This document shows positions 35,210-44,393 of a stretch of DNA of 64,000 nt, in pieces; the stretch's first letter is position 1, and each line of letters opens with the position of its first letter. The notes beneath the pieces were generated by a model. The model was not told the DNA's origin, did no database searches, and saw only the letters and a program-made list of their open reading frames with translations. Made by a program: the position numbers and the translations under genes. The DNA comes from Chryseobacterium sp. HSC-36S06 (lineage in GTDB: Bacteria > Bacteroidota > Bacteroidia > Flavobacteriales > Weeksellaceae), in NCBI RefSeq assembly GCF_024171485.1, contig NZ_JALJZX010000002.1, positions 186,001-250,000 of the forward strand, in the 5' to 3' direction.

Positions 35210-36501
35210 TGAAAAAATACGACAGCTATAAGGACAGTGGCGTAAAATGGTTAGGGGAAATACCTGCCCATTGGGATTTACAAAAATTGAAATGGATTTT
35301 CACTGAAAAGAGAAAAATAACGAATCCAAGTCTACATAGTGGTTCTATAAGTTTTGGAAAGGTTGTTTATAAAGACGATGAAAAAATTCCTGCAGCCACA
35401 AAAAACTCATATCAAGTAGTAAACAAGGGTGAATTTCTATTGAATCCTCTTAACTTGAACTATGACCTGAAAAGCCTGCGAATTGCCCTTTCAGAAATTG
35501 ATGTGGTAGTCAGCTCGGGTTATATCGTTCTCCAGAACAGAGTACCTATTAATAAAGAATATTTTAAGTGGCTCCTTCATTTGTATGATATTTTATACAT
35601 GAAGACATTAGGAGCAGGAGTAAGACAGACCATTAACTTCAATGACATCTCGGAAAGCTTGTTGTGTTGTCCTGATGAACTCGAGCAGCAAGCTATAGCT
35701 GAATTTCTGGACGACAAAACCACCAAAATAGATCAGGCCATCGCCATCAAGGAAAAGGAGATTAACCTGCTGAAAGAAAGACGGCAGATCCTCATCCAGA
35801 AAGCGGTAACTAAGGGATTAGATCCATCTGTCAAAATGAAAGACTCTGGCGTGGATTGGATTGGTGAGATTCCTGAGCATTGGGAGGTGAGGAAGTTGAA
35901 GTACATTGGCAAGATGTTCTCTGGATTAACTAATAAGAAGGGAGACGATTTTTCTAAGGAACCAAAACAAGGGTTTTCTCCATTTATACCTTTTACAAAT
36001 ATTTTTAGGAATAATAAAATTTCTGAACATGAATTTCAATTTGTGAAAAGTAATTCTTATGACGTACAAAATATTGTTGAGTTTAATGATATATTATTCT
36101 TAATGAGTAGTGAAACATTTGATGATATTGGTAAAAACTCAATTTACTTAGGTAAATCAAGAGTTTTTCTTAATTCGTTCTGTAAAGGATTTAAAATTTT
36201 TGATAACAATGTAAATCCACTATTCATAAACTTTTTGTTACTTTCAAAAAACTATAGAGAATATTTTGCAAGTGTTGGACGTGGGTTTACGAGGATAAAC
36301 ATTAAGCAAGAATATGTGTTAGATATGCCAATTTTATATATTCCAATAAATGAACAAACACAAATTGTAGTTCATTTAGAAGAAATAGAAGAAAAAATCG
36401 CCAAAGCCATTTTGCTCAAGCAGCAGGAAACAGAAAAGCTGAAAGAGTATAAAACGGTGCTGATCGATAATGTGGTGACGGGGAAAATTAAAGTAAGTTA
36501 A
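35209..36501 (+). CDS. hsdS: Type I restriction-modification system, specificity subunit
   Basis: The 430-residue protein has two target-recognition halves, each opened by the same motif (GEIPAHWDLQKLKW at the start and GEIPEHWEVRKLKY near 225), separated by a helical conserved region (residues ~160-215, IAEFLDDKTTKIDQAIAIKEKE) and closed by a second one. It directs methylation and cleavage to a bipartite site. The DNA encoding the second recognition domain (about 35930-36395) is clearly more AT-rich than the neighbouring conserved parts, pointing to domain exchange. Confidence 0.95.
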   Translation: MKKYDSYKDSGVKWLGEIPAHWDLQKLKWIFTEKRKITNPSLHSGSISFGKVVYKDDEKIPAATKNSYQVVNKGEFLLNPLNLNYDLKSLRIALSEIDVVVSSGYIVLQNRVPINKEYFKWLLHLYDILYMKTLGAGVRQTINFNDISESLLCCPDELEQQAIAEFLDDKTTKIDQAIAIKEKEINLLKERRQILIQKAVTKGLDPSVKMKDSGVDWIGEIPEHWEVRKLKYIGKMFSGLTNKKGDDFSKEPKQGFSPFIPFTNIFRNNKISEHEFQFVKSNSYDVQNIVEFNDILFLMSSETFDDIGKNSIYLGKSRVFLNSFCKGFKIFDNNVNPLFINFLLLSKNYREYFASVGRGFTRINIKQEYVLDMPILYIPINEQTQIVVHLEEIEEKIAKAILLKQQETEKLKEYKTVLIDNVVTGKIKVS

Positions 36502-36521
36502 GCCTTTAAAACAAAACACAA

Positions 36522-37319
36522 ATGAAAGGAAAATCTATTTTTACTAAGGCAGAAGCAGAGCAGATTGAAGCTTTAATAGAACAAAAACTAAAGGCTGATT
36601 CCAGTAAGCAAAAAGGCATCCGACAGAAAATCAGAAACCTGGGGTTTTATGCCAAAGATGATTTTAAAATCACTGGTGGCTACACAGTTGCAGATTTCAG
36701 GAAAGTGGTTACGATAGTCGGTCAAAGAGCACCTGAAGCCTTAAAGCCAGCCACAAAAATCCAGCAAAAACCTACTGAAATAAAAAGTGAATTGCCAGAA
36801 CCATCAAAATCAATACTCAATTTCGAGAATGAAATCCTAGATGAGCTAAAATCATATGGTTTCAAAGGTTTCAGGACCATTGCAGAGCTGATCAAGAACA
36901 ACTATACCGACATCCCGAAAGTTCGTGGGGTTTATGTTCTGCTCTATCATAAGCTCATTCCAGAATTTGTAGAAGTAGGAACTGGCGGTCATTTCAAGGC
37001 CAGAAATCCTGATGTACCCATCGAAACACTTAAAGACAATTGGGTAGATGACAGCTCCATCATCTATATCGGTAAGGCGGGTGCTGAGGATGGAAGCGCC
37101 ACGCTTCACTCCAGGCTGAAGCAGTATTTCCGATTTGGTCAGGGTGAACCTGTAGGACACTGGGGAGGAAGATATGTTTGGCAGCTGAAAGACTGTTACA
37201 ATATTATAGTATGCTGGAAAGAACTTCCCTCTGGAAATCCAAAACATGCAGAAGCTGCACTTATTGCAGAATTTGTGAAAAAATATGACAAGAAACCTTT
37301 TGCAAATTTAGTAGGATAA
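36522..37319 (+). CDS. GIY-YIG-like protein in the restriction operon
   Basis: The 265-residue protein has an N-terminal ~90 residues with KQKGIRQKIRNLGFYAKDDF (small helical domain, possibly DNA-binding) and a C-terminal region that fits a GIY-YIG-like fold: VRGVYVLLYHK, IIYIGKAG, LHSRLKQYFRFGQG, WGGRYVW, and a late Glu in AEAALIAEF before FANLVG. A nuclease role is plausible, but the catalytic set is not unambiguous. It follows hsdS by 20 bp and precedes the lipoprotein gene by 15 bp, in the same operon. Confidence 0.6.
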   Translation: MKGKSIFTKAEAEQIEALIEQKLKADSSKQKGIRQKIRNLGFYAKDDFKITGGYTVADFRKVVTIVGQRAPEALKPATKIQQKPTEIKSELPEPSKSILNFENEILDELKSYGFKGFRTIAELIKNNYTDIPKVRGVYVLLYHKLIPEFVEVGTGGHFKARNPDVPIETLKDNWVDDSSIIYIGKAGAEDGSATLHSRLKQYFRFGQGEPVGHWGGRYVWQLKDCYNIIVCWKELPSGNPKHAEAALIAEFVKKYDKKPFANLVG

Positions 37320-37334
37320 TTAAAAAACAACAAT

Positions 37335-38480
37335 ATGAGACTTTTATATTTTTTTCTAATCTTAATATTAGCAGGTTGTAATAAAACCGAGACAATTAGT
37401 AATCCACAATCTAATCAGAAGACTGAGCAAATGAGTGAGCAAACCCAAATAATAGCTCCTACTACTGGTAATCAAGGAGAGATAAAAGGCTTGTTTTATG
37501 GTTGTGGTTATAATTATGTTTTAAACAAAAATCAACTCGCTCTTTACCTTCCAAATGATAGAGAGGTGAATCAGATTGAAACCATACTTAACTTCACGGG
37601 ACTTTCAAAGAATTTTGAAGTTTACAGTGCTCCCATAGAAAATGCAGTTGCAGTTATGATTGATAATAAGCGGTCTATACTTTATGATCCCAGACTACTA
37701 AATCATGCAGATACTAATTCTAATTTTTATTGGTCATCCATGTCAATTTTAGCTCATGAAATAGGACATCATTTACAGGGTCATACGCTTGACAAGTACG
37801 GTTCAACTCCAGACAAGGAAATAGAGGCTGATAAATTTTCAGGTCATGTCCTTTTTAAAATGGGAGCTAGTTTAGAACAGGCAATAGCTGCAATTAACAG
37901 GTATGGTTCAGACACTGACAGTGAAAGCCATCCATCTAAACAAAAAAGGATTGCAGCTATTAAAAGTGGCTGGGAAAGTGCTGCTGGGCAAAGGTATGAA
38001 TCAGCAGTTCCTCCACCTCCTGCTGATGACAGGAGTTTTTCCACAGGCGATTATTATATAGATGTATTCACAATGGAAGACATAGTTCCTGATTATGCCT
38101 TAGAAGCACCTAATTTTGGAGGAATGATAGAGAATGACAGACCAAATTTAGAGGGAATTATTTTAGATGTTTCTGAAGATTACGATTTTGGAAATAGCTG
38201 GTCATCATATTTTGAATTGGATGGGAATGTTCCCGTTATTAAAGTTATTATGCAGATTACAGATAATAGTCGGCTTCCTTCAGATACTAAAGAGTATTAC
38301 AAAGTTGGCTCCAGAAAAGAATTTGTAATCCCAGATTATTACAATGCGCCTAACTCAAGTTCAGTCGGCAGAAGCTGGTTGACAAGCTTGCTTGTTCCTG
38401 GCAGAAAGGTCACTTTTAAGTCTTTCTATTTTGGTTTTGGATTAGAAAATATTATTTATCTTAAGAAATTAAATCGATAA
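37335..38480 (+). CDS. Secreted lipoprotein with M48-like HEXXH metalloprotease domain
   Basis: The 381-residue protein has a short lipoprotein signal (MRLLYFFLILILAGC; lipobox Cys15). The peptidase region has HEIGHH (His141, Glu142, His145) and a downstream EIEADKFSGH (Glu164 as likely third zinc ligand), the arrangement of M48/loiP-like proteases. The C-terminal ~170 residues, after a Pro-rich linker (VPPPPADD), are not recognised; they look beta-rich. A periplasmic or outer-membrane protease between hsdS and hsdR is unexpected, since restriction is cytoplasmic. It may be an insertion, or it may act on the envelope during attack. Confidence 0.82.
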   Translation: MRLLYFFLILILAGCNKTETISNPQSNQKTEQMSEQTQIIAPTTGNQGEIKGLFYGCGYNYVLNKNQLALYLPNDREVNQIETILNFTGLSKNFEVYSAPIENAVAVMIDNKRSILYDPRLLNHADTNSNFYWSSMSILAHEIGHHLQGHTLDKYGSTPDKEIEADKFSGHVLFKMGASLEQAIAAINRYGSDTDSESHPSKQKRIAAIKSGWESAAGQRYESAVPPPPADDRSFSTGDYYIDVFTMEDIVPDYALEAPNFGGMIENDRPNLEGIILDVSEDYDFGNSWSSYFELDGNVPVIKVIMQITDNSRLPSDTKEYYKVGSRKEFVIPDYYNAPNSSSVGRSWLTSLLVPGRKVTFKSFYFGFGLENIIYLKKLNR

Positions 38481-38493
38481 TTAAAAATCCTTA

Positions 38494-41400
38494 ATGATGA
38501 ATAGCCAAACCAACGAGCAAGCCTTAGAAATAGCCATTGAAAAAGCTTTGGCAGGCTGCTGCACCGAAGATATCAAAGATGGAATTGTAGCAGAATCCCC
38601 ATCACCGTATGGAGGCAACGGTTATTACATTGGGAACCCTAGAGATTTCACTCCCCGATTTGCTATTGACGAAAACCGATTCTGGAACTTCCTGGAAGAA
38701 ACCCAACCTGAAGAGCTAGATAAGTTAAAACGTCAGGGTGATTGGAAACTTAAAATCCTGGACCGACTGGATAAATTGGTCAAAAAATACGGAGTGCTAC
38801 GCATACTAAGGAAAGGTTTGGCGGTAGACGATGCACACTTCACGCTATTTTATGTATATCCTTTGCAGAACAGCAGCCAGGGCATTAAAGACAATTTCGA
38901 AAAGAATCAGTTCAGCGTTACCCGCCAGTTGAGGTATTCTGAAAGTAACCCTCTTGAAGAGATCGACATGGTGATTTTCGTCAATGGTATACCGATCATT
39001 ACCATAGAACTAAAAAACCACTGGACAGGACAAAACGCCAAAGTTCATGGCATCAATCAGTACATGTATAAACGGGACACAAATCAACCATTATTGAACT
39101 TCGGAAGATGCATTGTTCATTTAGCTGTAGATACCGATGAGGTTTATATGACCACCAAATTAGCAGGAGCCAATACTTTCTTTTTACCCTTTAACTTGGG
39201 GAATAACTTTGGGAAAGGTAATCCTCCCAATCCTTTCGGACACAAAACAAGTTATTTGTGGCAGGAAGTACTTACCAAAGCAAGTCTAGCCAATATTATT
39301 CAACATTTTGTAAGATTTGACGGCACCGACAAAGATCCCCTGACCAAGAAAACATTGTTTTTTCCCAGGTACCATCAGCTTGATGTAGTTCGAAGGCTGA
39401 TTGCTGATGCAGAGAAAAACGGATCTGGCAGGCGTTATCTGATACAACACAGTGCAGGATCTGGTAAGTCTAACTCAATAACCTGGCTGGCATACCAACT
39501 CATTGAAGCCTACCCCGAAAACTCCATAAGTGCAGGTCCCCGAAATATGGACGCACCTATTTTTGATTCCGTCATTGTCGTTACAGACCGTAGGTTGTTG
39601 GATAAACAGCTTCGGGAAAACATCAAAGAATTCTCTGAAGTTAAGAACATTGTAGCACCCGCTTACAGTGCCAAAGATTTACAGACGGCTTTGGAAGCTG
39701 GAAAGCGGATTATCATTACCACCATTCAGAAATTTCCTTTCATCGTAGACGGAATATCAGATATGAGTAACAGACAGTTTGCAGTTCTTATCGATGAAGT
39801 ACATAGTGGAAACTCGGGCACAGCAGCAGATAATCTCAATCGAGCTCTGGGAGCCAATGAAGACGTAGACGCAGAAGATTGGGAAGATAAGATCAATGAA
39901 GCAATGAAGTCCCGTAAAATGACTCCCAACGCCTCCTATTTTGGTTTTACTGCCACCCCAAAGAATACAACTCTGGAAAAGTTCGGAGAATTACAGGATA
40001 ATGATTCTTTCAAGCCCTTTCACTTATATTCCATGAAGCAGGCCATTGAGGAAGGCTTTATATTAGATGTTCTGGCAAATTACACTACTTATAAAAGTTA
40101 CTATGAGCTATCCAAATCTATTGAGGAAAATCCCCTATTTGATACCTCAAAGGCTCAAAAGAAACTTAAAGCCTTTGTAGAAAGCCATCAGCAAACAATA
40201 AATACGAAAGCTGAAATAATTCTTGACCATTTCTTGAATTCAGTTTATAGACCCAAAAAATTGAAAGGAAAAGGCAAAGCAATGGTGGTTACTCAGAGCA
40301 TAGAATCTGCGATCCGATATTACAAAGCCCTTCAAAGTCTTTTGTCTGAAAAAGGAAATCCATTTAAGATTGCCATCGCATTCTCTGGAAAGAAAGTAGT
40401 TGATGGAAACGAATATACAGAGGCTCAGATGAATGGATTTTCAGAAGGTGAAACTAGAGATAAGTTCGATGAAGATGAATACAGAATTCTAGTGGTTGCC
40501 AATAAGTATTTGACTGGATTTGATCAACCTAAACTTACTGCAATGTACGTGGACAAAAAACTCCAAGGAGTTCTGGCTGTCCAAACTTTATCTAGGCTGA
40601 ACCGATCAGCCAATAAACTGGGGAAAAAGACTGAAGATTTATTTGTATTAGACTTCTTTAATTCAACAGATGACATAAAAAAATCATTTGATCCGTTCTA
40701 TACTTCCACAACTTTGAGCAGAGCAACTGATGTAAATGTTCTTCACGAAATCAGGGATTCTCTAGATGGAACTGGCATTTATGAGCAACATGAAGTAGAT
40801 GATTTTAACGAGAAGTATTTCAATAAAGTTGATGCTCAATTATTAAGTCCAATTATTGATACTGCTGCACAAAGATTTAATGTTGAATTCCACCTTGAAG
40901 ATCAGGAGAAAGCCGACATCAAGATTAAAGCAAAACAGTTTGTTAAAATCTATGGTCAGGTTGCTTCCATATTACCCTTTGAGATACTGGCCTGGGAGAA
41001 GCTTTTCTGGTTCCTTAAGTTCCTGATCCCGAAGCTTACCGTAAAATCAGGGATCGAAGGATTGGATGAGCTGTTAGAGTCAGTTGACCTATCAACCTAT
41101 GGACTTGAAAGAAGTAAACTGGGCACAACAATTAGTTTAGACGACTCAGAAAGCGAAATGGACCCTCAAAAACCAACAGTTAGGGGTGCGCATGGTGTTG
41201 AGGAAAAAGATCCTCTAGAAGCTATTATTAAAAGTTTCAACGAAAGATGGTTTCAGGGTTGGGAAGCAACCCCTGATGAGCAACGGGTTAAGTTCTTGAC
41301 TTTAAGTAAGTCCGTGCAGGCTCACCCAGACTTTAAGCTAAAAGTTGCCGACAATTTGGATGCACAAAATAGAGAACTGGCACTGAAACGTATCTTGGAT

Positions 41401-41517
41401 GAGGTGATGTCTCAACAACGGAAACAAGAATTGGAACTATATAAATTATATGCCCAGGATCATTCTTTTTATCAAGCTTTTCTGAATACGATGAAACAGG
41501 TGATTAACGTAAGATAA
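38494..41517 (+). CDS. hsdR: Type I restriction-modification system, restriction/translocase subunit
   Basis: The 1007-residue protein has an N-terminal PD-(D/E)XK nuclease (Asp158, E172-L-K174 in ITIELKNHW) and a superfamily 2 motor: Walker A SAGSGKS (320-326), DEVH (434-437), motif III FTATPK, and motif VI-like TLSRLNR. The C-terminal helical domain binds the methylase complex. It translocates unmodified DNA and cuts at a distance. It starts 13 bp after the lipoprotein gene. Full length, so the system is probably active. Confidence 0.95.
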   Translation: MMNSQTNEQALEIAIEKALAGCCTEDIKDGIVAESPSPYGGNGYYIGNPRDFTPRFAIDENRFWNFLEETQPEELDKLKRQGDWKLKILDRLDKLVKKYGVLRILRKGLAVDDAHFTLFYVYPLQNSSQGIKDNFEKNQFSVTRQLRYSESNPLEEIDMVIFVNGIPIITIELKNHWTGQNAKVHGINQYMYKRDTNQPLLNFGRCIVHLAVDTDEVYMTTKLAGANTFFLPFNLGNNFGKGNPPNPFGHKTSYLWQEVLTKASLANIIQHFVRFDGTDKDPLTKKTLFFPRYHQLDVVRRLIADAEKNGSGRRYLIQHSAGSGKSNSITWLAYQLIEAYPENSISAGPRNMDAPIFDSVIVVTDRRLLDKQLRENIKEFSEVKNIVAPAYSAKDLQTALEAGKRIIITTIQKFPFIVDGISDMSNRQFAVLIDEVHSGNSGTAADNLNRALGANEDVDAEDWEDKINEAMKSRKMTPNASYFGFTATPKNTTLEKFGELQDNDSFKPFHLYSMKQAIEEGFILDVLANYTTYKSYYELSKSIEENPLFDTSKAQKKLKAFVESHQQTINTKAEIILDHFLNSVYRPKKLKGKGKAMVVTQSIESAIRYYKALQSLLSEKGNPFKIAIAFSGKKVVDGNEYTEAQMNGFSEGETRDKFDEDEYRILVVANKYLTGFDQPKLTAMYVDKKLQGVLAVQTLSRLNRSANKLGKKTEDLFVLDFFNSTDDIKKSFDPFYTSTTLSRATDVNVLHEIRDSLDGTGIYEQHEVDDFNEKYFNKVDAQLLSPIIDTAAQRFNVEFHLEDQEKADIKIKAKQFVKIYGQVASILPFEILAWEKLFWFLKFLIPKLTVKSGIEGLDELLESVDLSTYGLERSKLGTTISLDDSESEMDPQKPTVRGAHGVEEKDPLEAIIKSFNERWFQGWEATPDEQRVKFLTLSKSVQAHPDFKLKVADNLDAQNRELALKRILDEVMSQQRKQELELYKLYAQDHSFYQAFLNTMKQVINVR

Positions 41518-41552
41518 AATAATTTAATGAAGATCGCTTTTATTTAACTGCA

Positions 41553-41906
41553 ATGCTGATAGTTACAATGGGATCTTCATCCTGTAAAGAAAGCAGTAAT
41601 AAAGCTGAGATTAAATCCCTATATGACAGCTCTGCTGTAAGGAGCGGATATTATACCGATACTGCTTATAAATATGAGTATCGCACAGGCTCTTCGGGAA
41701 ATTATGAATATAAGTACGATATTGTTGGCCAGGATGAGGATGGAAACGATATCGAGGGAAATATAAATATTCAAGGTAAATATGGCTCTGGAACAGTTAC
41801 GGATATAGACGGCAACGAAAGAAACGTAGAGGTTGAATGGGTAGGTTATGGTGAACTGGAAGGAACCGATGATGACGGCAATACTTATACGCTGGAAGCA
41901 GATTAA
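41553..41906 (+). CDS. Small putative lipoprotein, acidic, Gly/Asp/Tyr-rich
   Basis: The 117-residue product (if the ATG at 41553 is used) begins MLIVTMGSSSCKES, a very short hydrophobic segment with Cys11 in a poor lipobox. The frame is open for ~10 codons upstream without ATG, GTG or TTG, so the start is uncertain and the signal may be truncated. The rest is beta-rich and repetitive in style (YDIVGQDEDGNDIEGNINIQG, GELEGTDDDGNTY): DGN-type turns suggest a small secreted beta domain. No known family recognised. It follows hsdR by 35 bp. Confidence 0.55.
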   Translation: MLIVTMGSSSCKESSNKAEIKSLYDSSAVRSGYYTDTAYKYEYRTGSSGNYEYKYDIVGQDEDGNDIEGNINIQGKYGSGTVTDIDGNERNVEVEWVGYGELEGTDDDGNTYTLEAD

Positions 41907-41919
41907 AAAAATTATAAAT

Positions 41920-42201
41920 ATGTATTATCAAGAAGTCGTTGACGAGGTATTAGGTATCTCCTCACCTCACAGAACATTGAGAACTTTATTTGACCATCTC
42001 TCGGACGAATGGAACAGAACGACTCTAGACCAGAAAGTTGATATGCTTCAAAGAGTTCTGCAATCAGAAAAAATAACACTGCCAGTTTTACTACTTCAAT
42101 ACAGGTATTATTACGAAGAAGAATTGGCGAATAAAGCATATGTTGTAGATGCTATTGAAGACAGTTTGGAAATCCTGTTACAGCATGCCTTAACTAAATA
42201 G
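41920..42201 (+). CDS. Small hypothetical helical protein
   Basis: From ATG 41920 the product has 93 residues and is predicted mostly helical (LDQKVDMLQRVLQSEKITLPVLLLQ in parts). A frame extension to 41848 overlaps the previous gene and is rejected. No motif recognised; no signal peptide. It precedes the OGG-fold gene by 8 bp, so the two are probably cotranslated. Confidence 0.55.
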   Translation: MYYQEVVDEVLGISSPHRTLRTLFDHLSDEWNRTTLDQKVDMLQRVLQSEKITLPVLLLQYRYYYEEELANKAYVVDAIEDSLEILLQHALTK

Positions 42202-42209
42202 TACTTGAA

Positions 42210-42845
42210 ATGAACTCGTTGACTAAATATCGAAACCTTATTGCTGAAATGCCCGTAATGGAACAGGCTTTCACTACAAAAAGAACAACCTGGAATGGAA
42301 AGGTTGATGAACGTGTTTTGGACAGACTTTTTGAAGGAAAAGCAATCCGAACAATTTCAAGGAACGATTTATTTAGCAAGTGCCCTATCGAAGATTTTGT
42401 GTACCTTGTTATATTTTGGGGATACCCTAGAGGAATGAGAGGGAGCCTTAACGATAAAAATATTTTTAGCAAAATTGAGGAAATCATGTCAATTGTAAAT
42501 ATCCCAGAAAGAGGGAAGTTTGCAGAGGAAGAGTTACAGACCATTTTAAAGAAATTGTCTGATATCCCTGGTTTAGGAATTTCTACAATTTCTAAATTGC
42601 TTTATTTTAGAACTCATAAATATGGTGACTATGATGCTTTGATTCTAGACGAACGACTACTGCGGATATTCAATAATAAGATTTTTGAGGAATTTAGTGA
42701 GTTGCGAAATTTTAGATACGACAATGCATGCAGCAAATATCTGGATTATCTAAAAACAATGCGTCAAACAGCGCTTCAACTGAATGTTTCTCCCGAAAAG
42801 TTAGAGATGTTTCTCTTCATTTTTGGGAATAATATGAAATCATAA
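42210..42845 (+). CDS. HhH/OGG-fold protein (8-oxoguanine glycosylase-like)
   Basis: The 211-residue protein has a helix-hairpin-helix (LKKLSDIPGLGISTISKLLYF in parts, about 115-135) followed by DALILDERLLRIF, where the Asp corresponds to the catalytic Asp of HhH-GPD glycosylases. The N-terminal part (VIFWGYPRGMRG) matches short OGG-fold proteins carried on mobile elements. The catalytic Lys expected within the HhH may be Lys in STISKLL. It could remove damaged or modified bases, but activity on host or phage DNA is not known. Confidence 0.65.
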   Translation: MNSLTKYRNLIAEMPVMEQAFTTKRTTWNGKVDERVLDRLFEGKAIRTISRNDLFSKCPIEDFVYLVIFWGYPRGMRGSLNDKNIFSKIEEIMSIVNIPERGKFAEEELQTILKKLSDIPGLGISTISKLLYFRTHKYGDYDALILDERLLRIFNNKIFEEFSELRNFRYDNACSKYLDYLKTMRQTALQLNVSPEKLEMFLFIFGNNMKS

Positions 42846-42908
42846 AATGTGAATTGCAATAACTCATTTTTGCAGATACTTTATTTAAATTACTAAAATT
42901 AAAACACT

Positions 42909-43475
42909 ATGAAAAAAAATTTACTTTCCCTAATTCTAATTCTTACAATATTTCTAGGAATTAAAATAAATGCACAAAACATTGGATTTGATCCTTTTTT
43001 GGGAACTACAACTTCAAACATTAATTTTCGATCGGGACCTGGAACATCTTATAATATTATAAAAGTAATTCCTGGCAATTCAACAGTTTATGTGTTTTCA
43101 AAAAATGATTATAAAGGATTTTATAAGTCAATTGATATCGAATCTGGCAAAGTAGGTTGGTTATCAAAAGATTTAGTAAAATGGGCTAAAGACGTGGATA
43201 CTAATTCTGCGGGCGGGTTCACGAGCATGGGTGAAACTGACGAATATAATTCTGAACTTAAAATTACTAATCAGTCTGGTAAGACAATAACTTTAGTTAT
43301 TGCAGATGAGACGTATTATATATCTCCCCATTCTACAATTACAGAATTTATTGAACCAGGAAATAAAACCTTTACTGCGAGTGCTCCTGGAGTTATTCCC
43401 AGTTCAGGGTTTAAAAATTTCGATTCACACAATGGCTACGATTGGACATTTTGGATTGAGACAACGAGACGTTAG
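42909..43475 (+). CDS. Secreted SH3-domain protein with shared C-terminal beta domain
   Basis: The 188-residue protein has a signal peptide (MKKNLLSLILILTIFLGIKINAQ), a bacterial SH3 domain (NINFRSGPGTSYNIIKVI to VGWLSKDLVKW, about 35-98) and a C-terminal domain (about 116-188: LKITNQSGKTITLVI, ISPHSTITEFIEPGNKTFTASA). The last domain is recognisably similar to the C-terminus of the lipoprotein at 49376-50010. It is expected in the periplasm or at the surface; bacterial SH3 domains usually bind peptidoglycan or peptides. The stop codon abuts the stop codon of the next, convergent gene. Confidence 0.8.
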   Translation: MKKNLLSLILILTIFLGIKINAQNIGFDPFLGTTTSNINFRSGPGTSYNIIKVIPGNSTVYVFSKNDYKGFYKSIDIESGKVGWLSKDLVKWAKDVDTNSAGGFTSMGETDEYNSELKITNQSGKTITLVIADETYYISPHSTITEFIEPGNKTFTASAPGVIPSSGFKNFDSHNGYDWTFWIETTRR

Positions 43476-43766
43476 TCAATCACTTTTTCTAGAAGCCAAT
43501 TTGATTAGTCCTATGGCAACAGCAACATCCACAATATTCCAAATGTTTCTGCCCAATGCAATCTTAACGAAGGGTTGAAAAAGAATAGCAAGAAACAAAT
43601 ATATCCAAACAATTAGAGTTAAATTTCCCTTAGCCGTGTATGTGGTATAGGCTAAGTATGCGAATACTGAAAACGAGAGATACCTAACGAATTGGTAATA
43701 ACCATAAGGCATTTTAAAAAGACATAATAACAGCATTAATGCTAAAATGTACAGTAGATACTTCAT
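43476..43766 (-). CDS. Small membrane protein (DUF6804-like)
   Basis: The 96-residue protein has about three hydrophobic helices: KYLLYILALMLLLCLF, LSFSVFAYLAYTTY and TLIVWIYLFLAILFQPFV, and ends with a short basic tail. It resembles DUF6804 proteins of Bacteroidota. Function unknown. It is the only minus-strand gene in this part and its stop codon directly abuts that of the SH3 protein gene. Confidence 0.7.
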   Translation of the reverse strand: MKYLLYILALMLLLCLFKMPYGYYQFVRYLSFSVFAYLAYTTYTAKGNLTLIVWIYLFLAILFQPFVKIALGRNIWNIVDVAVAIGLIKLASRKSD

Positions 43767-43850
43767 AAAAATAATTTTTAAATGTAAAGAAATTTATGTT
43801 AAAAAAAGTTAAAAATTTATCATATATTTACGATAATAAAAAATTAAGTA

Positions 43851-44393
43851 TTGAAGAACAATTATATTCACTCTAGCATTAGATACATCACAATAAGCTG
43901 TATTTCATTATACAGGATAATATTCTATAAAAGAGATTCTACTAAAGCAGAGATTTTCAACATTAATAGGGATAGCACTTTTTCTAATTCGCTTATTCGA
44001 GTAGAATATTTTTTTGATAACCTCATTTGGATCAATTTCCCCCAAATAGGAAAAAAGTTGTATAATGGAAATATCTCTCTTAATTCAAATAAAATGATTT
44101 TTCCTTATGAAATTACCGTCCGTACTAAAGGTGGAATTAAAAAATTTATAATACAACATGAAAAAGTTGAAAATTCACTGCAATCGGACCAATATTCTGT
44201 AAAAGGATTTTCAAGTTTTAGGAGAAATTATCGCAATCCCAATCGTTTTCATTCGCCCAAACCAACTCTCAAAAACCTAATTTTTTACCAAGGTCCTAAA
44301 TTTTACTTCAAGAAACATACAACCGAAATTTCCAAGAATATTAAGATAAATAGAATTAACCATATTGACTTTAACACAAATGATTTTATATGA
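43851..44393 (+). CDS. Hypothetical protein upstream of the DUF4407 gene, TTG start
   Basis: The 180-residue frame starts at TTG 43851; a stop lies two codons upstream and the next in-frame ATG is about 90 codons in, so TTG is the only start giving a full product. The N-terminus (NNYIHSSIRYITISCISLYRIIFYK) is mildly hydrophobic and basic and could be a membrane anchor; the rest is beta-rich and very basic (RNYRNPNRFHSP, KNIKINRINHI). No family recognised. It overlaps the DUF4407 start by four bases (ATGA), so the two are translationally coupled. Confidence 0.6.
   Translation: MKNNYIHSSIRYITISCISLYRIIFYKRDSTKAEIFNINRDSTFSNSLIRVEYFFDNLIWINFPQIGKKLYNGNISLNSNKMIFPYEITVRTKGGIKKFIIQHEKVENSLQSDQYSVKGFSSFRRNYRNPNRFHSPKPTLKNLIFYQGPKFYFKKHTTEISKNIKINRINHIDFNTNDFI

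Noticed and set aside
41848-41919. Upstream start for the 93-residue protein
   Set aside because: It would overlap the end of the preceding gene; the ATG at 41920 gives a clean start right after it.
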